Assembly (NCBI GenBank): GCA_036003365.1
Contig: DASYSL010000160.1
Location: 1-7,625 of the forward strand
Length of the DNA stretch: 7,625 bases
Reading direction: 5' to 3'
From: DASYSL01 sp036003365
GTDB taxonomy: Bacteria > Eisenbacteria > RBG-16-71-46 > DASYSL01
Positions 1-5,404 of the stretch are shown piece by piece. Numbering within the stretch: the stretch's first letter is position 1; each line of letters starts with the position of its first letter. The notes under the pieces were generated by a model. The model was not told where the DNA came from. It was given only the letters and a program-made list of their open reading frames with translations, and did not search any database. The translations under genes and the position numbers were made by a program.

Positions 1-281
1 CAATCCGTCCCCCAGCGCAGACGGAGCATGCTGTCGACGACTGCGGATACTCCTCGATTCCGAAAGAAAGGGTTTTCGAACCACTGCTTGTCCGTGTTGT
101 CCGGGTCGGGAATGGACCACGGACTGACGGTGACGCGCTGAGAAGAGTCGGCGACGACCCAGGACCTGATGCCGGCGTGATGCGTTGTGTCGGATATGAC
201 CCCGGAGTCGGCGGCGTGCGCGGCATCCGCGAACGCGAGCCCCACGAGGCAGAGGAGCGCGAATTCTCGGGGCGGCCGCAT
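1..281 (-). CDS. Secreted protein of unknown function, N-terminal part (cut by window edge)
   Basis: An open frame of 93 complete codons starts at ATG 281 and is still open at base 1, so the C-terminus lies outside the window. I read it directly from the complement. The first 23 residues look like a Sec signal peptide: a basic start (MRPPREF), a hydrophobic core (ALLCLVGLAFA) and an AHA-type cleavage site just before Ala-Asp. The mature part begins polar (DSGVISDTTHHAGIRSW) and then carries Pro-, Asp- and Trp-containing stretches such as SPWSIPDPDNTDKQWF. No family is recognisable from this fragment. The gene starts 11 bases after the recX stop on the same strand, so it is probably the last visible member of the recA operon, although no strong Shine-Dalgarno precedes the ATG. 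In many genomes alaS follows recX; this protein is clearly not AlaS. Confidence 0.6.
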   Translation of the reverse strand, partial: MRPPREFALLCLVGLAFADAAHAADSGVISDTTHHAGIRSWVVADSSQRVTVSPWSIPDPDNTDKQWFENPFFRNRGVSAVVDSMLRLRWGTD

Positions 282-292
282 GGCAGGCGAGC

Positions 293-814
293 CTAGGCTT
301 CTTCGGAGGGCGGGTTTTCGTTCTCGAGAGCCCGCAGGGCCTCGCTCACCGTGTCGTAATCGAAGCCACGCCGCACCAATGCGGCCGAAAGCCGCTGGCG
401 CCTGGTGCGGGGATCGAGCCGCGCATAGCGGCGCACGAATTGCGCGGCGGCACGCTGCGCGCGCTCGAGCTCGGTGCGGTCGGAGGCGCCGGCGTCTTCG
501 GCGCTCGCGAGCTCGGCCATCACCTGATCGGCGATCGCGCCCCCGATCCCACGGGCCACGAGCTGACCGCGCAGAAGCCGCGCACCCACGGCTCGCCGCC
601 CGAGCTTTTCGCGCAGGAAGGCGCGCGCGTACTCGAGATCGTCGATGAGCCCGACGCGCTCGAGCCGGTTCAGCGCCTCGCGCGCGGCGTCAGGCTCGAC
701 GCCGCGCTCCTTGAGACGCCGCTCCAGCTCGCGGCGCGTGCGGCGCGTGCGCTCGAGCGCGCGCAGCGCGATCTCCTGCGCTTCGCGTACGGCTTCTTCG
801 TCGAGAGCTTGCAT
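293..814 (-). CDS. recX: Regulatory protein RecX
   Basis: RecX binds RecA filaments and limits their growth and activity. The 173-residue product has the usual length and the all-helical, charge-rich character of the family. Three tandem three-helix repeats can be followed. The first (about 17-70) contains RRTRRELERRLKERG and then the conserved region ERVGLIDDLEYARAFLREK. The second (about 75-105) contains LLRGQLVARGI. The third (about 120-163) contains RRQRLSAALVRRGFDYDTV. Arg is very frequent, as is normal for RecX from GC-rich genomes. The ATG start gives an N-terminus in line with the family, but the bases before it hold no good Shine-Dalgarno, so translation may be weak. It lies downstream of recA on the same strand, separated by a 158-base hairpin-rich gap, which would let the cell make much less RecX than RecA. 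Confidence 0.93.
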   Translation of the reverse strand: MQALDEEAVREAQEIALRALERTRRTRRELERRLKERGVEPDAAREALNRLERVGLIDDLEYARAFLREKLGRRAVGARLLRGQLVARGIGGAIADQVMAELASAEDAGASDRTELERAQRAAAQFVRRYARLDPRTRRQRLSAALVRRGFDYDTVSEALRALENENPPSEEA

Positions 815-859
815 AGGAGTGCTCGCGAGGGCTGGAATTCCTACTGCTTCGATCGGACT

Positions 860-877
860 ACCCGTTTCAAGACGGGT
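860..877 (-). other. Small hairpin in the recA-recX gap
   Basis: ACCCGT (860-865) and ACGGGT (872-877) are perfect inverted repeats around a six-base loop. The hairpin abuts, and shares two bases with, the much stronger hairpin at 876-902. In the transcribed direction it lies just after that hairpin and about 45 bases before the recX start. No U-rich run follows, so it does not look like a classical terminator by itself. Confidence 0.5.
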
Positions 878-902
878 TGACCCCCATTTTCAGGGGGTCA
901 AC
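876..902 (-). terminator. Strong hairpin between recA and recX, possible attenuator
   Basis: GTTGACCCCC (876-885) and GGGGGTCAAC (893-902) form a perfect 10-bp inverted repeat around a seven-base loop. Read on the minus strand, it is a G/C-clamped RNA stem-loop 70 bases after the recA stop and 61 bases before the recX start. There is no T-tract after the stem, so it could be a weak or factor-assisted terminator, a 3'-end stabiliser of recA mRNA, or a processing site. In some bacteria recA and recX are separated by a leaky terminator that keeps RecX low; that is the favoured reading here, by analogy. Confidence 0.5.
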
Positions 903-941
903 GCGTCCTCTTCCACATGCGGTGGCCTTTATCGACCCAGT

Positions 942-963
942 ACGCACGTCAACGTGCGTTGAC
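942..963 (-). repeat. Two overlapping palindromes just after the recA stop
   Basis: ACGCACGT (942-949) pairs with ACGTGCGT (952-959). GTCAACG (948-954) pairs with CGTTGAC (957-963). Both are perfect, with two-base spacers, and they overlap, so only one can form as a hairpin at a time. With spacers this short the closing pairs would open in RNA. The second palindrome starts nine bases after the recA stop codon. Its GTCAACG/CGTTGAC arms recur in the 876-902 hairpin (GTCAACG at 897-903), so the two structures could also pair with one another. Function unknown: alternative RNA folds or a protein-binding palindrome are both possible. Confidence 0.5.
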
Positions 964-972
964 TCGATCGCC

Positions 973-2136
973 TTACCGCTTCGGCTTGATCGGCGGCCCG
1001 CCTTTGCCCGCACCCGCGCCGACCAGCTCGCCGTTGCGAGCCGGAGCGACCGGCGTGCCCGGCCGCGCCGCGACAGCCGACGCACCCGCTCCGGCCAGGG
1101 CCGCAGCCGAAGCCGCCGATGGGGCGATCCCGAGGGACTCCCGCACCTTGGCCTCGAGCTTGGCCCGCGTGTCGGCGTGCTCCTTCAAGTACAGGCGCGC
1201 GTTCTCGCGCCCCTGGCCCAGCCGCTCGTCGCCGAACGAGAGCCAGGTGCCGAGCTTCTGCACCATCTCCTTGTCGACGCCGACGTCGAGCAGCTCGCCT
1301 TCGCGCGAGATGCCCTCGTTGTAGAGGATGTCGAACTCGGCGTCGCGGAAGGGTGCCGCCACCTTGTTCTTCACCACCTTCACGCGCGTGCGGTTGCCGA
1401 TCACGCGCTCGTTCTCCTTGAGCGAGGCGATCCGGCGGATGTCCAGGCGCACGGACGAATAAAACTTCAACGCCCGCCCGCCGGCCGTGGTCTCGGGATT
1501 GCCGAAGGTGACGCCGATCTGCATGCGGATCTGGTTGATGAAGATGACGCAGGTGCGCGACTTGGAGATGGTGCCGGTGAGCTTGCGCAGGGCCTGCGAC
1601 ATGAGACGCGCCTGGAGGCCCATGTGCGACTCGCCCATCTCGCCTTCGATCTCGGCGCGCGGCACCAAAGCGGCCACCGAGTCGATCACCACGACGTCGA
1701 TGGCACCCGAGCGCACGAGGTGGTCGGCGATCTCCAAAGCCTCCTCGCCCGTGTCGGGCTGGGCGACGTGCAGCTCGTCGATGTTCACGCCGAGCTTGGA
1801 AGCATAGGCCGCGTCCAGCGCGTGCTCGGCATCGATGAACACCGCATTGCCGCCCGTCCGCTGTGCGTTGGCGATGATGGTCAGCGCCAGCGTCGTCTTG
1901 CCCGAGGACTCGGGCCCGTAGATCTCGATGACGCGGCCGCGCGGCACGCCGCCCACACCGAGCGCCTGATCGAGCCCCAGAGACCCCGTGGAGATCACGT
2001 CGACGGGGACCAAGGCCCTCTCCTGCCCGAGCTTCATGATGGACCCCTTGCCGAACTGTTTCTCGATGGCCTGAACGGCGATGTCGAGGGCCTTCGTCTT
2101 TTCCTTCTGGGAGGGGCTATTGGACATCGGATTCAT
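973..2136 (-). CDS. recA: Recombinase RecA
   Basis: RecA forms ATP-dependent filaments on single-stranded DNA, drives strand exchange, and activates self-cleavage of LexA-type repressors. The 387-residue product contains every hallmark: N-terminal helix domain (about 10-40), Walker A GPESSGKT at 74-81, catalytic Glu in FIDAEHALD (100-108), Walker B VVVIDSVAAL (148-157), and the L2 DNA-binding loop around FINQIRMQIGVTFGNPETT (199-217). The C-terminal domain ends with about 50 Ala/Gly/Pro-rich residues and a basic tip (KPKR), unlike the acidic tail of E. coli RecA. The ATG at 2136 is supported by a GAGGAGA Shine-Dalgarno four bases upstream; a second in-frame ATG at 2127 is less well placed. 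The gene begins 31 bases after thpR and probably shares its transcript. Confidence 0.98.
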   Translation of the reverse strand: MNPMSNSPSQKEKTKALDIAVQAIEKQFGKGSIMKLGQERALVPVDVISTGSLGLDQALGVGGVPRGRVIEIYGPESSGKTTLALTIIANAQRTGGNAVFIDAEHALDAAYASKLGVNIDELHVAQPDTGEEALEIADHLVRSGAIDVVVIDSVAALVPRAEIEGEMGESHMGLQARLMSQALRKLTGTISKSRTCVIFINQIRMQIGVTFGNPETTAGGRALKFYSSVRLDIRRIASLKENERVIGNRTRVKVVKNKVAAPFRDAEFDILYNEGISREGELLDVGVDKEMVQKLGTWLSFGDERLGQGRENARLYLKEHADTRAKLEAKVRESLGIAPSAASAAALAGAGASAVAARPGTPVAPARNGELVGAGAGKGGPPIKPKR

Positions 2137-2140
2137 GCTT

Positions 2141-2147
2141 TCTCCTC
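2141..2147 (-). promoter_or_regulatory. Strong recA ribosome binding site
   Basis: On the minus strand the sequence is GAGGAGA, four bases before ATG 2136. It is the best Shine-Dalgarno of the minus-strand operon and contrasts with the weak sites before thpR, cinA and recX, in keeping with high RecA synthesis from a shared mRNA. It also decides the recA start in favour of 2136 over 2127. Confidence 0.8.
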
Positions 2148-2163
2148 AGGGGGCGTCCCGGGG

Positions 2164-2186
2164 GACGTCAGACGTCAGAAGACGTC
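2164..2186. repeat. Three GACGTC palindromes upstream of recA
   Basis: The self-complementary hexamer GACGTC occurs at 2164-2169, 2171-2176 and 2181-2186. The repeats straddle the last codons and stop of thpR and end 27 bases before the recA start. Next to them, CGTCCC (2154-2159) and GGGACG (2162-2167) form a further inverted repeat. The cluster could be an operator, for example of a LexA-type repressor acting on an internal recA promoter, or part of a leader fold. No canonical E. coli-type or Gram-positive SOS box is visible. A loose -10-like TATACG (complement of 2213-2218) lies upstream but has no convincing -35. Confidence 0.35.
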
Positions 2187-2743
2187 GGTCGAAACGGACA
2201 TTCGGCCAGGGGCGTATAGATGGAGCCCCGGGGATGGAGCTTGCTGTGCACCACCGTGAGGGCGCCGACCGTGAACGAGCCCTCGACGCGCTCGCTCGCG
2301 ATCGCTTCCGCCGCACGGCTCGCACTTGCCGAGCCCGGCTCGCGCACGCGCCCCAACGTGAGGTGCGCGGCAAACGGCCGTTCCGGGCGCCCGAAGCCTT
2401 CGCGGCGAAGTGCCTCGTCCAGACTGCGGGCCAAGAGCTCGAGCTCGGGCCCGCCTTCGGACATTCCAATCCATAACACCCGGGGGTGACGAAAATTCGG
2501 AAACGCTCCCGGCGCCCCCAGGCGCGCCTCGAACGGCTTCATCCCCCGCACCGCCTCGCGTCCTGCCCGGCTCGCGGCCGCGACCCGGCCCGCCTCGAGC
2601 TCGCCCAGGAAACGCAGCGTGTAATGGAGGTTGTCGCGCTTGACCCACGACACGCCGTCCCCGGGGCGCCGCACGCGCTCGACCAGGGCAGACAACCCTT
2701 CCAGGACCTCGTTCGGGGGAAAGACGGCGACGAAGACGCGCAA
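2168..2743 (-). CDS. thpR: RNA 2',3'-cyclic phosphodiesterase ThpR (2H family)
   Basis: ThpR (formerly LigT) opens 2',3'-cyclic phosphates at RNA ends to 2'-phosphates. The 191-residue protein has the two catalytic HxTL motifs that define the 2H phosphoesterase fold: HYTL at 40-43 inside NLHYTLRFLGE, and HLTL at 127-130 inside FAAHLTLGRV. Length and the opening RVFVAVFPP match the family, whose members usually begin M-R-x-F-[VI]-A. The start codon is TTG (complement of 2741-2743); no ATG or GTG is placed to give this N-terminus, and the Shine-Dalgarno is poor, so expression is probably low. It begins 12 bases after the cinA stop and ends 31 bases before recA, in the frequently seen cinA-thpR-recA order. 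The last residues (TSSDV) are encoded by part of the GACGTC repeat cluster. Confidence 0.93.
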   Translation of the reverse strand: MRVFVAVFPPNEVLEGLSALVERVRRPGDGVSWVKRDNLHYTLRFLGELEAGRVAAASRAGREAVRGMKPFEARLGAPGAFPNFRHPRVLWIGMSEGGPELELLARSLDEALRREGFGRPERPFAAHLTLGRVREPGSASASRAAEAIASERVEGSFTVGALTVVHSKLHPRGSIYTPLAECPFRPTSSDV

Positions 2744-2755
2744 CTTCGGCTCGGC

Positions 2756-4033
2756 CTACGGCCGCCCGGGCTTCACCGCGTCGGCTCCAGGCTGGGGAAG
2801 CCCGGCCAGGAGGCGGCGCGTGAGATCGAGGGCGGCGGCGACGCTGCGCTCGCGGATCGAGTGGCGCGACCCGGTGAGCTGGAGGAGCCGGTGCCACTCG
2901 CCTTCGGGAGCGAAGCAGGCGATGTGGACCGTGCCCACCGGCTTCTCGGGCGTGCCGCCCGTGGGGCCCGCGATGCCCGTGACGCCGATGCCCACCTGCG
3001 CCCCGCACGCTTGCGCGATGCCGCGCGCCAGCGCGCGCGCCACCGGCTCGCTCACCGCGCCATGCTCTTCGATGAGCGAAGCCGGAACACCGGCGAGCGC
3101 AACTTTGGCGGCGTTACTGTAGCACACGACTCCGCGGTCGAAGTACGCGGAGCTGCCCGAAGTTTCGGTAATTCTTCCAGCCAGGAGACCACCGGTGCAC
3201 GACTCGGCGACCGCCACCTGATAGCCGCGCCCCAACAGCCATTTCCCGACCGCGCCCTCGAGCGTCTCGTCGTCCTCGCCGAAGACATGCGGCCCGATGC
3301 GCTCGCGCAAGACGCGGCGCGCGCGCTCGCGCAGCTCGTCCGTGCTCGCCGGATCGCCTTGCGGCAGGCGAACGCGCACGTCGACCCCTCCGCCGCCCGG
3401 CAGATAGGCCACGGCGTAGCCCGGCAGGGCGCTCGCCAGATCGCCGAGGCGCTCGGCCAGCACCGATTCCCAGATGCCGTGCGTGCGCGCGGTGAAATAG
3501 CTGACGCTCTTCCCCGCCCGCGCCTTCACCCAGGGCACGACCGTCTCGCGCGCCATGGCCTCCATCTCGGAGGGCACGCCGGGCAGGACGAAGACGGCGC
3601 TGCCCTCGGTCTGGATGTGCAAGCCGGGTGCGGAGCCCACGGGATTGGGCACGATGACGGCACCGCGCGGCACCATGGCCTGCAATTCGTTGTTGGGGGG
3701 CATGGGGTCGCGCCCGCCCCTGGCGCGCCAGCGGCGACGCAGGTCTTCGAGGATGTCGGGATCGAGGGACAAGGGCCGCCCGAGCGCGAGCGCGACGCCT
3801 TTGCGCGTCACGTCGTCGGGCGTGGGCCCGAGCCCGCCGGTCACCACGACCAATGCCGCCCGCGACATCGCCGACTTGATCTCGCCGGCAATCGCCTCGG
3901 GCTGGTCCTCGACCGACTCGTGGCGCATCACGCGGGCGCCGGCGGCTTCCAGCACGCGCGCGAGGTAGGCGAAATTGGTGTCCACGGTGCGGCCGGAGAG
4001 GAGTTCGTTGCCGACCGTGATCACCTCGGCCAC
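2756..4033 (-). CDS. cinA: CinA family protein, nicotinamide-nucleotide amidase (NMN deamidase)
   Basis: The C-terminal domain of CinA (PncC) deamidates nicotinamide mononucleotide to nicotinate mononucleotide, salvaging NMN released by NAD-dependent DNA ligase and similar enzymes. The 425-residue product has both domains. The N-terminal MoaB/MogA-like domain (1-170) has VITVGNELLSGRTVDTN, VTGGLGPTPDD (64-74) and LPGVPSEM (150-157). The C-terminal amidase domain (about 255-415) has VAESCTGGLLAGRI (275-288) and GVTGIAGPTGG (350-360). In some CinA proteins the N-terminal domain hydrolyses ADP-ribose. I chose GTG 4033 because the frame then opens (V/M)AEVITVGNELL, matching the family start. The open frame reaches back to 4297, but that part overlaps the permease gene and is non-homologous in character. 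A GGGGAA sequence lies 13 bases upstream, which is rather far. The gap to the upstream permease is 35 bases. Confidence 0.95.
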   Translation of the reverse strand: MAEVITVGNELLSGRTVDTNFAYLARVLEAAGARVMRHESVEDQPEAIAGEIKSAMSRAALVVVTGGLGPTPDDVTRKGVALALGRPLSLDPDILEDLRRRWRARGGRDPMPPNNELQAMVPRGAVIVPNPVGSAPGLHIQTEGSAVFVLPGVPSEMEAMARETVVPWVKARAGKSVSYFTARTHGIWESVLAERLGDLASALPGYAVAYLPGGGGVDVRVRLPQGDPASTDELRERARRVLRERIGPHVFGEDDETLEGAVGKWLLGRGYQVAVAESCTGGLLAGRITETSGSSAYFDRGVVCYSNAAKVALAGVPASLIEEHGAVSEPVARALARGIAQACGAQVGIGVTGIAGPTGGTPEKPVGTVHIACFAPEGEWHRLLQLTGSRHSIRERSVAAALDLTRRLLAGLPQPGADAVKPGRP

Positions 4034-4068
4034 GAAGCCGGCTTCGTTCCCCGAAGCGGCCGCGTTTT

Positions 4069-4785
4069 TCAGATCGCCCCGCCCGCGAGCCACCACACTC
4101 CGACTCCGATCGCCAGACCGGCAGCGCCCGTGAGGACGCGCCGATGAAGAACTCCCGCCCGATCCGGAAAGCGCTCGAGTGCCACGCCGAGGACGCCCGC
4201 GTAGGCGCCCATGGCCGCGATGCAGCCCGCCGCGAAGCCGCCCAAATAGGCCACCGCGCCGCCCATCGGCAGAGCCAAGGCCGGCAGTGCCGCCCACAGG
4301 TGCGAGCCTCCCGCCACTCCATGGAGGAAGCCGAATCCCAGAGCGGCGTGGCCATGGACGTGATGCGGCACAGCAACGGCGGCCGCCGGCTCGTGCCCAC
4401 GCCCCGGCGCATGCGCGTGCACGTGCACGTGCGGCTCGCCACCCTCGTGCGCGTGACGGTGACTATGGAGGTGCGTGCGCCGCGCGCGCCACAAAGCCCA
4501 CAGGCCGAGGGCGACGAGCGACACTCCGACCACCCGCTCGCCCCAGTGTGAGACGACGTCGATCTTGAGCGACTCGCGCGCCCACAGCCCGAGCCCGGCC
4601 AGGACGAGCGCCCCCGCCGAATGCCCGATCCCCCAGCGCACGCCCAGCCCCCAGGCGCGCCGCCCGCGCGACACCGCCAAAGGCGACAGCGCGGCCAAGT
4701 GGTCGGGCCCGGTCCAGGTATGGAGGAGGCCGGCGCCCAAGCCGGCCGCCGCGGCCATGGCCAGGGGAGCGAAAGGAAGGCTCAT
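4069..4785 (-). CDS. Histidine-rich UreH/NicO-like metal permease (probable Ni/Co transport)
   Basis: This 238-residue integral membrane protein appears to belong to the NicO/HupE/UreH group of nickel-cobalt permeases and exporters. Evidence is the N-terminal GLLHTWTGPDHLAAL (19-33), a form of the metal-binding H-x(n)-DH motif seen in UreH-like proteins, and a second related motif in GFLHGVAGGSHLWAALP (152-168). About six membrane segments can be placed (near 5-22, 51-69, 84-100, 148-172, 176-203, 215-235). Between segments three and four is a soluble loop (105-146) with 14 histidines in 42 residues, typical of metal-sensing or metal-buffering loops. GAGGTGA, overlapping the pgpA stop, lies nine bases before the ATG and serves as ribosome binding site. 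No urease or hydrogenase genes are nearby, so metal and direction of transport are open; heavy-metal export is also possible. Lying between pgpA and cinA is unusual. Confidence 0.75.
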   Translation of the reverse strand: MSLPFAPLAMAAAAGLGAGLLHTWTGPDHLAALSPLAVSRGRRAWGLGVRWGIGHSAGALVLAGLGLWARESLKIDVVSHWGERVVGVSLVALGLWALWRARRTHLHSHRHAHEGGEPHVHVHAHAPGRGHEPAAAVAVPHHVHGHAALGFGFLHGVAGGSHLWAALPALALPMGGAVAYLGGFAAGCIAAMGAYAGVLGVALERFPDRAGVLHRRVLTGAAGLAIGVGVWWLAGGAI

Positions 4786-4795
4786 CGAGCTCGTC

Positions 4796-4802
4796 TCACC
4801 TC
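4796..4802 (-). promoter_or_regulatory. Ribosome binding site of the permease, embedded in the pgpA stop
   Basis: On the minus strand, GAGGTGA ends in the TGA stop codon of pgpA and lies nine bases before the permease ATG at 4785. The overlap suggests that ribosomes finishing pgpA can re-initiate on the permease, tying the two genes' translation together. Confidence 0.6.
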
Positions 4803-5254
4803 GCGATCAAAGGAACGATCCACAGGGCCAAGGCCAGCACGATCCGCGAATAGATGCCGGCGAGCGCGTCGTCGGCCGTGATGCCCCAGCCGCCGGGCAG
4901 GCGCTGCAGCCCGTTCACGCCGAGCGGCTTGGCAATGTCGAAGAAGCGGAACAGAAGGAACCCCGCCCCCATCCACACGGCGGTTCGCGGCACCGCCCAC
5001 AAGGCGATCCACTGGCCGAGCACCTCGTCGATCACGATGGGATGCGCGTCGTGCCCCAGGCGTTTCTCCGCCTGATGGGCGCTCCACACGGCGATCGGCA
5101 CCAAGGCCAGCGCCACCAGGCCCTCCATCACCGGGGACACCGGCACGAGGAACCAGACCACCAATGTCACGAGAGCACTGGCCAAGGTGGCGGGAGCGAT
5201 GGGGAAAAATCCGGTGCCGAATCCGGTGGCGAGCGCGAGGGCAGCGGCGTTCAT
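4796..5254 (-). CDS. pgpA: Phosphatidylglycerophosphatase A
   Basis: PgpA removes the phosphate from phosphatidylglycerophosphate to yield phosphatidylglycerol, a membrane enzyme of acidic phospholipid synthesis. The 152-residue product shows the family's conserved blocks in order: TGFGTGFFPIAPATLAS (10-26), the acidic active-site block IDEVLGQWIAL (75-85), LFRFFDIAKP (101-110) and GGWGITADDALAG (121-133). Several hydrophobic segments (about 27-60, 88-104, 134-150) fit a small polytopic protein. In the first block the usual P-G-T-x-G-S reads P-A-T-L-A-S, so both glycines are alanine. The ATG at 5254 gives a protein slightly shorter than E. coli PgpA (about 170 residues) but keeps all motifs; the open frame extends much further upstream into antisense of mgtE and is not credible there. 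It is the first gene of the minus-strand operon. Confidence 0.92.
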   Translation of the reverse strand: MNAAALALATGFGTGFFPIAPATLASALVTLVVWFLVPVSPVMEGLVALALVPIAVWSAHQAEKRLGHDAHPIVIDEVLGQWIALWAVPRTAVWMGAGFLLFRFFDIAKPLGVNGLQRLPGGWGITADDALAGIYSRIVLALALWIVPLIAR

Positions 5255-5292
5255 CGCGGAAGCATAGCCGAGGGGTCGTTCGAGCCGCCAGA

Positions 5293-5330
5293 GCGGCGCC
5301 GACTGCGCGGCACCGAAAGCGCAGCGCCGC
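5293..5330 (+). other. Bulged 12-bp hairpin upstream of mgtE
   Basis: GCGGCGC (5293-5299) pairs with GCGCCGC (5324-5330), and TGCGC (5304-5308) pairs with GCGCA (5319-5323). Together they form two stacked G/C-rich stems of 7 and 5 bp, separated by a one-sided four-base bulge (CGAC, 5300-5303) and closed by a ten-base loop. All pairs are Watson-Crick. It ends 74 bases before the mgtE start. If mgtE transcription begins upstream of it, it is a leader structure; if the TTATTT at 5367 is the -10 box, it is not transcribed with mgtE. Confidence 0.45.
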
Positions 5331-5393
5331 ACGCGCAATTCGCTGGTCCCGGCGCGCGCTCGTCGCTTATTTTCGGGCCGTAACGCGCACCAT

Positions 5394-5399
5394 GGAGGG
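5394..5399 (+). promoter_or_regulatory. mgtE ribosome binding site
   Basis: GGAGGG ends five bases before ATG 5405. It is a strong site at a good distance and fixes the mgtE start. Confidence 0.8.
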
Positions 5400-5404
5400 T
5401 CTCT

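Larger units (their letters stand above)
5255..5404. promoter_or_regulatory. Divergent intergenic region between pgpA and mgtE
   Basis: This 150-base gap must hold the promoters of both units or their leaders. For pgpA, TATGCT (complement of 5261-5266) resembles a -10 box only seven bases from the ATG, which would give an almost leaderless mRNA; no -35 matches. For mgtE, TTATTT at 5367-5372 is the only AT-rich hexamer and has a weak TGGTCC 17 bases upstream. Both assignments are tentative. The remainder is very GC-rich and includes the hairpin at 5293-5330. I recognise no M-box or other magnesium riboswitch. Confidence 0.4.

Noticed and set aside
877..2259. Long plus-strand open frame (460 codons) opposite recA
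   Set aside because: It is the antisense shadow of recA, with biased composition (His, Arg, Leu, Asp) typical of the reverse of a GC-rich gene and no recognisable domain.
2137..2260. Canonical SOS box upstream of recA
   Set aside because: No CTGT-N8-ACAG, GAAC-N4-GTTC or GTTC-N7-GTTC match was found; a CGAA-N7-TTCG at 2190-2204 is too weak to call.
2486..4147. Long plus-strand open frame (553 codons) opposite thpR and cinA
   Set aside because: It is antisense to two confidently identified genes, crosses their boundary, and has the Arg/His/Ala-rich composition of a shadow frame.
4034..4297. N-terminal extension of the cinA frame
   Set aside because: The extra 88 residues overlap the permease gene, are Gly/Arg-rich, and precede the natural CinA N-terminus; GTG 4033 fits the family.
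4414..4432. GTGCAC-type short tandem repeat
   Set aside because: It is simply alternating His/Val/Ala codons of the histidine-rich loop of the permease.
5255..5404. Magnesium riboswitch (M-box) or mgtA-type leader before mgtE
   Set aside because: The region is only 150 bases and shows no M-box consensus; only an unassigned hairpin is present.
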